Assembly: GCA_002840565.1 (NCBI GenBank)
Contig: PHBK01000002.1
Location: 1 to 64,000 of the forward strand
Direction of reading: 5' to 3'
Length of the DNA stretch: 64,000 nt
Origin: Deltaproteobacteria bacterium HGW-Deltaproteobacteria-12
GTDB lineage: Bacteria > Desulfobacterota > Syntrophia > Syntrophales > Smithellaceae
A program made the translations under genes and the position numbers. The notes below the pieces were generated by a model. The model was not told the origin of the DNA and searched no databases. It saw only the letters and a program-made list of their open reading frames with translations. Shown here piece after piece: positions 7,729 to 16,052 of this stretch. How positions within the stretch are numbered: the first letter of the stretch is position 1; every line of letters starts with the position of its first letter.

Positions 7729-8502
7729 TTATCGCTGGCAGTTCGGACAATAAAAAGTGCTTCGCCCCCCCTGCTTGATCCTGCTGATCGTCGCGCCGCA
7801 CTTGATGCATTTTTTCCCTTCCTGCCCATAAGCCTTTAACTCAAACTGATTTTCGCCCTTGAGACCATTGAGATCGCGCCAGTCGGAAATCGAGGTGCCT
7901 CTTTTCTCAATTGCCCTGGCCAGAATGTTTTTCGCGTTCCGGAATATTTTTGCCCAATCCTTTTTTGTTAAGGCCGCCGCCTTTTTTTCCGGATGAACAC
8001 CGGCTGCATGCAAAATTTCGCAAGCATAAATATTGCCGATACCGCTGACGGCATTTTGATCCATGATCAGATTTTTCACTTTTGTTTTGCGCCGGCCATG
8101 GTTGGCCATAAAGGCCTGCTCATCAAAATCAAGGATAATGTCATTGCTTTCCGGAGCATCTTTTGTCGGCGCAATCCTGACCGTTGCAAAACGGCGCGGA
8201 TCGACCAGATAAAGATTTCCTGCCGGCAGCGTCATTTGCCAGCGGGTGTGCTTTGGTCTGTCCGTTTCCTTTTGCCAGAGCAGCCGGCCCGTCATTCGAA
8301 GATGGATTAAAATAGAGTTGCCGGTATTGAGAAGCATCTCGATCGTTTTACCTTGGCGCCTGACCGCAACTACCGTGTTTCCCCCCATGTCTTGCAGATG
8401 AGCCAATTTCGCGTCGTAGACTGCGGAAGAGAATATCTTCTTCCCGGCAATTTTGTTTTGCAACTGACGACACAGTGTTTCCACTTCGGGTAATTCGGGC
8501 AT
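7729..8502 (-). CDS. mutM: Formamidopyrimidine-DNA glycosylase
   Basis: This 257-residue enzyme excises oxidised purines such as 8-oxoguanine and nicks the abasic site. The N-terminus MPELPEVETL carries the catalytic Pro2 and Glu3 once Met is removed, and the helix-two-turn-helix segment is at about residues 135-175. The C-terminal zinc finger has four cysteines (CIKC near residue 238 and CPNC near 253). It is slightly shorter than the usual 270 residues but complete. It stands alone, convergent with the papain-like gene upstream in coordinates. Confidence 0.95.
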   Translation of the reverse strand: MPELPEVETLCRQLQNKIAGKKIFSSAVYDAKLAHLQDMGGNTVVAVRRQGKTIEMLLNTGNSILIHLRMTGRLLWQKETDRPKHTRWQMTLPAGNLYLVDPRRFATVRIAPTKDAPESNDIILDFDEQAFMANHGRRKTKVKNLIMDQNAVSGIGNIYACEILHAAGVHPEKKAAALTKKDWAKIFRNAKNILARAIEKRGTSISDWRDLNGLKGENQFELKAYGQEGKKCIKCGATISRIKQGGRSTFYCPNCQR

Positions 8503-8890
8503 AAGACACCTCTGAGTTTGGTTTGCATACTGTTAGGGGCCGTTACGCATTAACCATCCCTGCTTGTCTTGATGGCCTGAGGTTATGGCAACACCATTAC
8601 ATTTCTTACCATTGCGTCACGGCTCCCTAAGGGCGGTTACGATATTACAATGGTAAAGTTCTGCCACCCGCAGGGCTTGTTACTATTGAATAACGGCTTA
8701 CTAAATTTTACTCTTTTTGCCCACATCTTTTTGTTGGACAAGAAATAGCCCCATCCCTGGCCTGATCAAGAAAACGGGGCTGCGGCGCCGGACAGAAAAT
8801 AAACAAAGAGCGGAAGAGGAAAAAAATTTTTGAATGTAAACTTCATTGGAAAAATAATTTCATTTTTGGACGCAAAACACAAAAAAAATG

Positions 8891-8918
8891 TTGACAAAAT
8901 TTATAGCTCGCGTAAATT
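8891..8918 (+). promoter_or_regulatory. Sigma-70 promoter for the kamA operon
   Basis: A consensus TTGACA (8891-8896) and TAAATT (8913-8918) are separated by 16 bases in a strongly AT-rich stretch about 60 bases upstream of the kamA start. This is one of the two best promoters in the window. Confidence 0.6.
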
Positions 8919-8946
8919 CCAATTAAGCGTTTAAGAAAAATTTAAT

Positions 8947-8971
8947 TGGAAGGCAACCTTCCAGAAGGAGG
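8947..8971 (+). promoter_or_regulatory. Leader hairpin next to a strong ribosome-binding site of kamA
   Basis: TGGAAGG (8947-8953) and CCTTCCA (8957-8963) form a perfect 7-bp stem with a 3-base loop. Immediately after comes the ribosome-binding site AGAAGGAGG (8963-8971), five bases from the ATG. CCTT inside the right arm can also pair with AAGG of the ribosome-binding site, so the two pairings exclude each other. Confidence 0.45.
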
Positions 8972-8976
8972 AAAAG

Positions 8977-10287
8977 ATGGAAAACGAGACCCTGTTTAAT
9001 GAGGAGGCGGAACCTCCTGGTCCTTTGACCGGTCTTGTTAAGGTTGCCCCTGAAGCAACAGATTTTTTTTCCTTAAGTCCCGAAACTCGCCAGTCATACC
9101 CGACTAAACAGAAATCCGACAGACTGTTATTCCCTTTTAAAGACTCTCCGCGATCGCGGATTTTTCGTAAGCGTTTTTATCCCGACATCACCCGCCTGGA
9201 GTGGTTCGATTGGCACTGGCAACTGCAAAACGCGATTCGCGACGTAGACACCCTGGCTCAAATTATTCATCTTTCCGAAAACGAGCGCCAGGCGATGATG
9301 CATCATTCGGGTTCGCTGCCTGTTTCCATAACGCCCTATTATGCCAGCCTGCTGAATACCCACGATCCTTGCGCGCCCTTGCGCCGGTCTGTCGTTCCTG
9401 TCGTGGATGAATGTTTGCACACGGCCGGCGAAGAAGAAGATCCGCTTGGCGAAGATGCCGACTCACCCGTTTGCGGCATAGTGCATCGCTATCCCGACCG
9501 GGTTTTGTTTCTGGTCACCGATATCTGCTCAACATACTGCCGGTATTGTACGCGCTCGCGTATTATCGGACGCCCAAACCAGCATTTTGTGGATCTGGAT
9601 AAATGGGAAAAGGCAATTGAATATATCGCCAGCAACCCCAACATCCGCGATGTGCTCCTTTCCGGCGGCGATCCGTTGACTTTGTCTGATGATAAACTGG
9701 AGTGGCTGCTTTCGCGATTGAATATGATTCCTCATATCGAACTTATCCGCATCGGCACCAAGGTGCCGGTTGTTTTACCTCAGCGGATAACTCCGGCCCT
9801 CACTGCGATGTTAAGACGCCATCATCCCCTCTGGATGAGTATTCACATAACCCATCCTGATGAGTTGACACCGGAGATGAGCGCTGCGTGCATCCGCCTG
9901 GCTGATGCCGGCATTCCCCTGGGCAGCCAGACAGTGCTGCTGTCCGGCATCAATGATGAAGTCTCTACGATGGCTCGTCTTGTTCATGGCCTGCTCCAGA
10001 TTCGGGTTCGCCCCTATTATCTGTATCAGTGCGATCCCATTCCCGGGTCATCTCATTTTCGCACGCCGATCAGCAAGGGACTGGAAATAATCCAGGGACT
10101 GCGCGGCCATACCACCGGCTATGCGGTGCCCACTTATGTAGTTGACGCTCCGGGCGGCGGAGGAAAGATTCCCCTGCTGCCGGAATATGCCATCGGCTGG
10201 GATAAAGGTGACCTGCTTTTGCGCAACTACGAAGGCAATATCTTTCGCTATCCGGACAATCATGCGGAAACAAAGGATATCCATTAA
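8977..10287 (+). CDS. kamA: Lysine 2,3-aminomutase (KamA family radical SAM enzyme)
   Basis: The 436-residue protein matches lysine 2,3-aminomutase, which converts L-lysine to beta-lysine using S-adenosylmethionine, a [4Fe-4S] cluster and PLP. The cluster motif is C184-x3-C188-x2-C191, followed by R193 at the place of the substrate-carboxylate Arg. The PLP lysine is K397 in DAPGGGGK. Asp353 (YQCD) and Asp390 (VVDAP) correspond to the two residues that bind the epsilon-amino group of lysine and that differ in glutamate 2,3-aminomutase, so lysine is the expected substrate. An N-terminal extension of about 60 residues is longer than in clostridial enzymes. It heads an operon with two ATP-grasp ligases and an acetyltransferase and has its own promoter and a strong ribosome-binding site. 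Confidence 0.93.
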   Translation: MENETLFNEEAEPPGPLTGLVKVAPEATDFFSLSPETRQSYPTKQKSDRLLFPFKDSPRSRIFRKRFYPDITRLEWFDWHWQLQNAIRDVDTLAQIIHLSENERQAMMHHSGSLPVSITPYYASLLNTHDPCAPLRRSVVPVVDECLHTAGEEEDPLGEDADSPVCGIVHRYPDRVLFLVTDICSTYCRYCTRSRIIGRPNQHFVDLDKWEKAIEYIASNPNIRDVLLSGGDPLTLSDDKLEWLLSRLNMIPHIELIRIGTKVPVVLPQRITPALTAMLRRHHPLWMSIHITHPDELTPEMSAACIRLADAGIPLGSQTVLLSGINDEVSTMARLVHGLLQIRVRPYYLYQCDPIPGSSHFRTPISKGLEIIQGLRGHTTGYAVPTYVVDAPGGGGKIPLLPEYAIGWDKGDLLLRNYEGNIFRYPDNHAETKDIH

Positions 10288-10311
10288 CAGGCAGGGAGGT
10301 ATTTTAGTTAT

Positions 10312-11313
10312 TTGAGCAACGCCGTTTTTAAGCTAAAAATAGGAATGACTTATGATTTGCGGAATGACTATTTGAAAGAAGGTTTTACCCACGAAGAAAC
10401 GGCGGAGTTCGATCTTCCGGATACAATCGAGGCAATCGAAAAAGTAATCTCAGACAGCGGCTACCAGACCGATCGCATCGGCAATATCAGGGCGTTGACC
10501 CGCCGGCTGGCTGCAGGAGAACACTGGGATCTGGTTTTCAATATCGCCGAAGGCCTGGCAGGCTTCGGCCGTGAAGCACAAGTTCCCGCGCTGCTGGAAG
10601 CTTACAACATCCCCTACACGTTTTCCGATCCGTTGGGTATGGCCCTGACATTGCACAAGGGCGTGACCAAGCATATCATTAATGATCTGGGTATTCCTAC
10701 GCCGGCTTTTACAGTAATTAAAAGTGAAGAAGAAATAGCGGGGGTGACGCTGCCCTTTCCCCTTTTTGCCAAACCCGTTGCCGAAGGAACCGGCAAGGGC
10801 ATAACAGCGAAATCGAAAATTAACACCCGAGAAGAGTTGCGGCTAATCTGCAGAGAAATCTTAAAAACCTTCCGGCAGCCCGTGCTGCTGGAAACGTATC
10901 TGCCCGGCCGGGAATTTACAGTCGGCATTCTGGGTACGGGCAAAGATGCCCGTGCGCTGGGTGTCATGGAAGTTATCCTGCGGCCAACAGCGGAAAAAAA
11001 CGCTTATTCCTATGAAAATAAGGAAAATTATGTCAAGCTTGTGCATTACGCCCTGGTTGATGATGAAGAAGCAAGACGAGCCAGGGACATTTCTCTTGCG
11101 GCCTGGCGCGGATTGGATTTAAAAGACGCCGGCCGCGTGGATTTGCGTTCTGATGCTCACGGGCTGCCAAATTTTATGGAGGTTAATGCGCTGGCCGGCT
11201 TAAACCCGGTGCGTTCTGATTTGCCCATTTTATGCAATCTTTTGGGAATTACTTATCAGGAACTTATCAGCTCTATCATCGAATCAGCCTTACGGCGTGC
11301 TAATATTAAATAA
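10312..11313 (+). CDS. ATP-grasp ligase, D-Ala-D-Ala ligase-like (first of two)
   Basis: This 333-residue protein has the D-alanine-D-alanine ligase-type ATP-grasp fold, which joins a carboxylate to an amine through an acyl phosphate. Visible elements are an LHKGVTKHIINDLGIPTP start of the ATP-grasp domain (about residue 115), a glycine-rich ATP loop (EGTGKG near residue 165) and the metal-binding end MEVNALAGLNP (near residue 285). The N-terminal substrate domain lacks the usual Ddl serine motif, so it is probably not the peptidoglycan ligase. The start is TTG 10312 with GGGAGG about a dozen bases before; ATG 10345 is the alternative. It lies 24 bases after kamA, so beta-lysine or a derivative is a reasonable inferred substrate. 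Confidence 0.82.
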   Translation: MSNAVFKLKIGMTYDLRNDYLKEGFTHEETAEFDLPDTIEAIEKVISDSGYQTDRIGNIRALTRRLAAGEHWDLVFNIAEGLAGFGREAQVPALLEAYNIPYTFSDPLGMALTLHKGVTKHIINDLGIPTPAFTVIKSEEEIAGVTLPFPLFAKPVAEGTGKGITAKSKINTREELRLICREILKTFRQPVLLETYLPGREFTVGILGTGKDARALGVMEVILRPTAEKNAYSYENKENYVKLVHYALVDDEEARRARDISLAAWRGLDLKDAGRVDLRSDAHGLPNFMEVNALAGLNPVRSDLPILCNLLGITYQELISSIIESALRRANIK

Positions 11314-11350
11314 TAAAGTCGGCTGAAAAGAACTCCTCGGGAAAGATCAA

Positions 11351-12334
11351 ATGAAAAAAGTTGTGATACTCCACAGCGATGTTCCGCTTGATGCCAACGA
11401 AGATGAATTAGATTGTCTGCGGCAGGCCGACACAATTTCGGAGGCTCTCCGTAAGCTTGGTTATGATCCTGTTTTAATGCCTTTTGTTCTCGATCTGAGT
11501 CGGACAAGTCAGGCTTTAAACGATCTGCGGCCGGAATTTGTCTTTAATCTGGTGGAGACAATCAACACTAAAGGCAGTCTCATCCATTTGGCCCCGGCGC
11601 TCCTGGATTATCTGAACATTCCTTATACCGGCTGCGGCACGGATGCCATGTTTCTTACTTCCAATAAGCCTTTGGCCAAGGAAATGATGCAGCTGGCGGG
11701 AATTTCCACCCCGGCCTGGATTTCATCGCGCGGTGTTTACTTCGGGGAAGCGCCATCCGATACTTATCTCCTGAAAGCGTCCTGGGAAGATGCTTCCGTC
11801 GGCCTGGACGAAAATTCCATTTTTGCCCTTAGCGCAACGAAGAATGTTGTCGCTCTCATAGCTGAGCGCAAGAAAAAAATCTGCGGGCCCTGTTTTGCCG
11901 AGGCCTATATTGACGGGCGTGAATTTAACATGGCGCTGATTGCCGGAAAGTCCGGAGTGCAGGCTTTGCCTCCCGCTGAAATGCAGTTTATCGACTATGC
12001 GCCGGGGAAATTAAAACTGCTGGATTATCGGGCTAAATGGGTAGAAGGCACCTTCGAATACGAGCATACGGCCCGGACGATGGATTTTTCTGCCGAAGAC
12101 GATGAATTAATCGCCGACATACAGGCAATCGCCCAAAAGTGCTGGAATCTCTTCGGTCTGGGCGGCTATGCACGGGTCGATTTCCGCATAGATAAAAACG
12201 GGAAACCCTGGGTTCTGGAAATCAATGCCAACCCCTGTTTATCTCTCGATGCGGGATTTGCCTTTGCCGTTGAACGGGCTGCGCTGCAATATCATGAAGC
12301 AATTGAATTGATTGTTAATGATGCTTTGAAATAA
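11351..12334 (+). CDS. ATP-grasp ligase, D-Ala-D-Ala ligase-like (second of two)
   Basis: A second 327-residue ATP-grasp ligase, clearly related to but different from its neighbour. It begins with an N-terminal domain KKVVILHSDVPLDAN, has the ATP-grasp entry TSNKPLAKEMMQLAGISTP (about residue 100), an EAYIDGREFN strand, and the metal-binding motif WVLEINANPC near residue 293. The motif is better conserved here than in the first ligase. Two consecutive ligases suggest two successive peptide-type bonds, or one bond made by a heterodimer. The following acetyltransferase gene starts four bases after its stop. Confidence 0.84.
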   Translation: MKKVVILHSDVPLDANEDELDCLRQADTISEALRKLGYDPVLMPFVLDLSRTSQALNDLRPEFVFNLVETINTKGSLIHLAPALLDYLNIPYTGCGTDAMFLTSNKPLAKEMMQLAGISTPAWISSRGVYFGEAPSDTYLLKASWEDASVGLDENSIFALSATKNVVALIAERKKKICGPCFAEAYIDGREFNMALIAGKSGVQALPPAEMQFIDYAPGKLKLLDYRAKWVEGTFEYEHTARTMDFSAEDDELIADIQAIAQKCWNLFGLGGYARVDFRIDKNGKPWVLEINANPCLSLDAGFAFAVERAALQYHEAIELIVNDALK

Positions 12335-12338
12335 TTTT

Positions 12339-12827
12339 ATGAATATTTCCCGGATAACATACCGCGAGCAGATTAAGACCTCCGATTTGGCGGCTATCGC
12401 CCGAATCGTGAAGTCGAGCAGCTTTTTTTCTGCGGCAGAAATTGATCTGGCTTGCGAATTGGCCGGGGAAAAGCTCGCCGACGGGAAGGCCAGTTCCTAC
12501 CAGTTTCTTTTTGGCGAAGATGAAGGTTTTGTCCAGGGGTACACCTGTTTCGGCTTAATTCCGGCGACGGCGGGCAGCTACGATCTCTATTGGATTGCCG
12601 TGGATAATGCCTGCCGCGCTCAAGGTCTGGGTAAACAGTTGCTGAAAAAAACTGAAGATATTATTCGGAGCCAGAGGGGGGAGCATATTTACGCGGAAAC
12701 ATCTTCCCGCCGGCAATACCAGGCGACCCAACGCTTTTATGAGAGCTGCGGGTATCTCCGGGAGGCATATTTGAAAGATTTTTATGCCGCCGGTGACAGC
12801 AAATTTATTTATTCTAAAAGCTTGTAA
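12339..12827 (+). CDS. GNAT family N-acetyltransferase
   Basis: This 162-residue protein has the GNAT fold, which transfers an acyl group from acyl-CoA to an amine. The CoA-binding motif is visible as IAVDNACRAQGLGKQLL (about residues 86-102), followed by HIYAETSSRRQYQATQRFYESCGY, the usual beta5-alpha4 region. It is the last gene of the kamA operon, four bases after the second ligase. AblB, which makes N-epsilon-acetyl-beta-lysine next to lysine aminomutase in archaea, is longer (about 270 residues), so this is an analogous rather than identical arrangement. The acceptor is unknown and is inferred to be beta-lysine or a beta-lysine peptide. Confidence 0.85.
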   Translation: MNISRITYREQIKTSDLAAIARIVKSSSFFSAAEIDLACELAGEKLADGKASSYQFLFGEDEGFVQGYTCFGLIPATAGSYDLYWIAVDNACRAQGLGKQLLKKTEDIIRSQRGEHIYAETSSRRQYQATQRFYESCGYLREAYLKDFYAAGDSKFIYSKSL

Positions 12828-12989
12828 TAATATTTCTATTTTGAACTTTCCCGGTTTTTTTCTCAACTCTTTTAGCCTTGCATGAAGAAGCGACATCCGG
12901 CTCAAACATCTTGCAATTTTCTTCATAATCCGCTAGATGTCTCTCGCATTTATCAGGATATTTAATTTAACCCCAAGGATGGTTTATTC

Positions 12990-13610
12990 ATGCGTTTATT
13001 TCCCAAAGAGATAAAATTTTTCGATTATTTTGAAGAACTAGCCGACAAAATAGAAGAAGGCAGCCGCTTTTTCCTGGCAATGACGGAAAATCACGATTAC
13101 TCGGAATCAAAAATTGTCAAGCTCAAAGAACTGGAGCACGAAGCTGATGTCATCACTCACCGCACGTATGAGAAAATGCACACAACTTTTCTCACACCGC
13201 TGGATCGTGAAGATATCTATGCTTTAGTCAATAAAATGGACAGCATCATGGACATGATCGAAGCCACGGCCGTCCGGATTTATCTTTACAAAGTAAAAAA
13301 ACCCGATGATGAAATAATCAAACAGGCCAGAATTTTAGATCAAGCCGTAGTTAAGGTTAAATTCGTCATTCACGCCATGCGCGACATGAAGAATGCTAAA
13401 AAAATTCTGGACGCCTGTGTCGAAATTAACACCCTGGAGAATGCCGGCGACGTGGCGCTGCGAACGATAATGGCCAATCTCTTTGTCAAAGAAAAAGACG
13501 CCATTGAGCTTATTAAATGGAAAGAAATATTTGAACGCATCGAAGAAGCACTTGATGTGTGCGAAGATGTATCCAATATCGTGGAAGGAATCGTGTTAAA
13601 ACATGCTTGA
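12990..13610 (+). CDS. DUF47/PhoU-like protein
   Basis: The 206-residue all-helical protein belongs to the DUF47 family (PhoU-like), which typically accompanies Pit phosphate carriers and is thought to control them. Characteristic features are the acidic metal-binding motif KLKELEHEADVITH (about residues 45-60) and NKMDSIMDMIEATA (about 82-95). It overlaps the pit gene by eight bases, so the pair is translationally coupled. The roughly 160 bases before it are AT-rich and probably hold its promoter. Confidence 0.9.
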   Translation: MRLFPKEIKFFDYFEELADKIEEGSRFFLAMTENHDYSESKIVKLKELEHEADVITHRTYEKMHTTFLTPLDREDIYALVNKMDSIMDMIEATAVRIYLYKVKKPDDEIIKQARILDQAVVKVKFVIHAMRDMKNAKKILDACVEINTLENAGDVALRTIMANLFVKEKDAIELIKWKEIFERIEEALDVCEDVSNIVEGIVLKHA

Positions 13611-14604
13611 TTCCCTGGCATTTGTTGTTTTTTTGGTTATCATCGCACTGATTTTTGATTTTATTAACGGTTTTCATGATGCCGCCAATTCCATTTCCAC
13701 TGTTGTTTCCACCCGTGTTCTATCACCGAAATATGCCGTCATCTGGGCGGCTTTTTTTAATTTTGCCGCCGTTTTTTTTGTCGGTACTGAGGTCGCGCAT
13801 ACCGTCGGCAAGGGTATTATCCACCTGGACATTGTTGATAACCTCCTAATTTTTTCCGCTTTAGGCGGCGCAATAATTTGGAACCTTGCTACCTGGTATT
13901 TCGGATTGCCCAGCAGTTCTTCCCATGCTTTAATCGGCGGTCTTATTGGCGCAGCCGTATCCAAGGCCGGAACAAGTACCCTGGTCTGGTCGGGTATTAC
14001 CAAAACAACAATTTTTATTATTGTTTCTCCGGCTGTCGGCATGATGCTCGGAGTTGTTTTTATGATTGGGGCCATGAATCTGAGTCGTAATTCCAATATT
14101 GCCAAATCCGACAAAATATTTCGTAAAATGCAGCTTTTTTCGGCAGCGGTCTATTCATTAGCGCATGGTATGAATGACGCACAAAAAACAATGGGGATCA
14201 TTGCCATGGCGCTATTCAGCAAAGGATTGATGGATGGTGCCTTCCATATTCCCGTTTGGGTTATTATCGCCTGCTATTCTGTGCTTTCTCTGGGAACAAT
14301 GTTCGGCGGCTGGCGGATTATCAAAACGATGGGGACCAAGATTACCAAACTTCAGCCGATTGGTGGGTTCAGCGCCGAAACGGCCGCTGCCTGCTCCATT
14401 ATTGGTGCGACTATAGCCGGAATTCCCGTGAGCACGACCCATACGATCACCGGCGCCATTGTTGGCGTAGGTTCGACCCGCAGGCTTTCTGCTGTGCGCT
14501 GGGGTGTTGCCGGCAACATTATCTGGGCATGGGTATTAACCATGCCCGTTTCCGCTTTGATTTCTGCTGCTATTTATCTTACCGTAAAACATTTTTTTCT
14601 GTGA
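13603..14604 (+). CDS. pit: Low-affinity inorganic phosphate transporter (Pit family)
   Basis: This 333-residue membrane protein with about ten hydrophobic segments belongs to the PiT family, which imports metal-phosphate complexes with protons. Both family repeats are visible. The N-terminal GFHDAANSIST and the GLPSSSSHALIGG segment are mirrored in the second half by AHGMNDAQKTMG and GIPVSTTHTITGAIVG. It starts within the end of the DUF47 gene. The partner order (DUF47 first) is standard. Confidence 0.94.
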   Translation: MLDSLAFVVFLVIIALIFDFINGFHDAANSISTVVSTRVLSPKYAVIWAAFFNFAAVFFVGTEVAHTVGKGIIHLDIVDNLLIFSALGGAIIWNLATWYFGLPSSSSHALIGGLIGAAVSKAGTSTLVWSGITKTTIFIIVSPAVGMMLGVVFMIGAMNLSRNSNIAKSDKIFRKMQLFSAAVYSLAHGMNDAQKTMGIIAMALFSKGLMDGAFHIPVWVIIACYSVLSLGTMFGGWRIIKTMGTKITKLQPIGGFSAETAAACSIIGATIAGIPVSTTHTITGAIVGVGSTRRLSAVRWGVAGNIIWAWVLTMPVSALISAAIYLTVKHFFL

Positions 14605-14765
14605 TTTTCCATCATGACCGCGATCTTCCCGGAAAATACTATTGATAAATTTATGCTTTTGCCGTAAATATCCTGATCAAATTATTATGTTTGAAAACGG
14701 GTCATATTGTTGTCTGTAATGTTTAACATGTTGTAAAATTATTTGAATCCGGGAGACATCATTCC

Positions 14766-16031
14766 ATGGCGGAAAAACTATTGCCTTTTACAAAAAGGCA
14801 GCTGGAAGAAATAATTAAGAAATATCCTACGCCGTTTCACATTTATGATGAGAAGGCCATCCGGGAAAATGCGCGCGACTTTAAAGCTGCCTTTTCCTGG
14901 AATGAAGGGTTTAAAGAATTTTTTGCCGTTAAAGCCGCCCCCAATCCTTATCTGATGAAAATTCTCCACAAGGAAGGGTTTGGAGCGGACTGCAGTTCGC
15001 TGGCCGAATTGGTTATGGCGGAGAAGACGGGCATTACCGGCGAAGAAATCATGTTTACCTCCAACGATACGCCGGCTGCCGAATTTCTTAAAGCACGGGA
15101 ATTACAGGCTGTCATCAACCTCGATGACATCGGGCACATTGCTTATCTGGAAAAATACGCGGGATTGCCTGCTTTAATTTGTTTTCGCTACAACCCCGGC
15201 CCCCTGAAAAAAGGCAATCTGATCATCGGCCATCCGGAAGATGCTAAATATGGCTTTACCCGGGAGCAGTTGATTGCCGGCTATAAAATCTGCCGGGATA
15301 AAGGCATCAAACGCTTCGGCATTCATACCATGGTTGCCTCCAACGAGCTTGACTACGGCTATTTCGTCGAAACGGCGGAAATACTTTTTGATCTTATTGC
15401 CGAGCTGACCGGCACCCTGAAAATTAAATTCGAATTTGTTAATTTGGGTGGCGGAGTGGGCATTCCTTATCGGCCGGAACAAAAGCGGCTTGATCTTTCG
15501 GCCATGAGCCGGGGTATTAAGGAAAAATATGAGAAGATTATCGTTGCCAACGGCCTGGGGCCGATCAGGATTTACGCGGAATGCGGGCGCTATATTACCG
15601 GCCCTTACGGATATCTGATTGCCCGGGTTCTGCACATCAAAAACACCTATAAGAAGTTTGCCGGCCTGGATGCCTGCATGGCCAATTTAATGCGCCCGGC
15701 TCTTTATGGCGCCTACCACCATATAACTGTTCTGGGTAAAGAGCAGAAGTCGCCGGATGTTGTTTATGATGTAACCGGTTCGCTTTGTGAGAACAACGAC
15801 AAATTTGCCATCGACCGGAGGCTTCCCGAACTGGAAAGAGACGACATTGTTGCCATCCATGATGCCGGCGCCCACGGTTTTGCCATGGGATTTAATTATA
15901 ACGGCAAACTCCGTTCGGCGGAGCTGCTGCTAAGAGAGCAGGGCGAAGTTGTGGCGATCCGTCGCCCGGAGACTTTGGATGATTATTTCGCTACTCTGGA
16001 TTTTGCAGGTGTGCCGTCTTTCCCGGCTTGA
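14766..16031 (+). CDS. lysA: Diaminopimelate decarboxylase-type PLP enzyme
   Basis: The 421-residue enzyme has the fold III decarboxylase layout (TIM barrel plus beta domain) that turns meso-diaminopimelate into L-lysine. The PLP lysine is in FFAVKAAPNP (about residue 59), the phosphate-binding glycines in NLGGGVGIPY (about 223), and the carboxyl-side motif in IYAECGRYITGP (about 268). The catalytic cysteine segment reads GSLCENNDKFA instead of the more usual CESGD form. This is a known variation, but it leaves some room for a related amino-acid decarboxylase. It follows the phosphate genes by 160 bases and has its own GGGAG ribosome-binding site. It would supply lysine for the KamA pathway upstream, though co-regulation is not shown. 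Confidence 0.82.
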   Translation: MAEKLLPFTKRQLEEIIKKYPTPFHIYDEKAIRENARDFKAAFSWNEGFKEFFAVKAAPNPYLMKILHKEGFGADCSSLAELVMAEKTGITGEEIMFTSNDTPAAEFLKARELQAVINLDDIGHIAYLEKYAGLPALICFRYNPGPLKKGNLIIGHPEDAKYGFTREQLIAGYKICRDKGIKRFGIHTMVASNELDYGYFVETAEILFDLIAELTGTLKIKFEFVNLGGGVGIPYRPEQKRLDLSAMSRGIKEKYEKIIVANGLGPIRIYAECGRYITGPYGYLIARVLHIKNTYKKFAGLDACMANLMRPALYGAYHHITVLGKEQKSPDVVYDVTGSLCENNDKFAIDRRLPELERDDIVAIHDAGAHGFAMGFNYNGKLRSAELLLREQGEVVAIRRPETLDDYFATLDFAGVPSFPA

Positions 16032-16052
16032 TGATTTTAAAACAAAAATCAT
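16031..16052. terminator. AT-rich hairpin between convergent genes
   Basis: ATGATTTT (16031-16038) and AAAATCAT (16045-16052) form a perfect 8-bp hairpin between the convergent lysA and hydrolase genes, overlapping both stop regions. It lacks a GC-rich stem, so it would be a weak bidirectional terminator at best. Confidence 0.3.

Larger units (their letters stand above)
8503..8976. other. Intergenic region between mutM and kamA
   Basis: There is no plausible gene in 474 bases. The left part (8520-8700) has short recurring GTTACG/ATTAC-like words and no recognisable RNA gene. AGCCCC (8747-8752) and GGGGCT (8776-8781) could form a hairpin with a long loop, without a T-tract. The right part holds the kamA promoter and leader, listed separately. 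Confidence 0.5.

Noticed and set aside
8747..8781. Intrinsic terminator between mutM and kamA
   Set aside because: The AGCCCC/GGGGCT pairing has a loop of more than 20 bases and no T-tract on either strand.
10312..12334. Peptidoglycan D-Ala-D-Ala ligases (ddl)
   Set aside because: Both proteins have the ATP-grasp end of the family but lack the N-terminal substrate motif of Ddl, and they sit in a kamA operon rather than a wall cluster.
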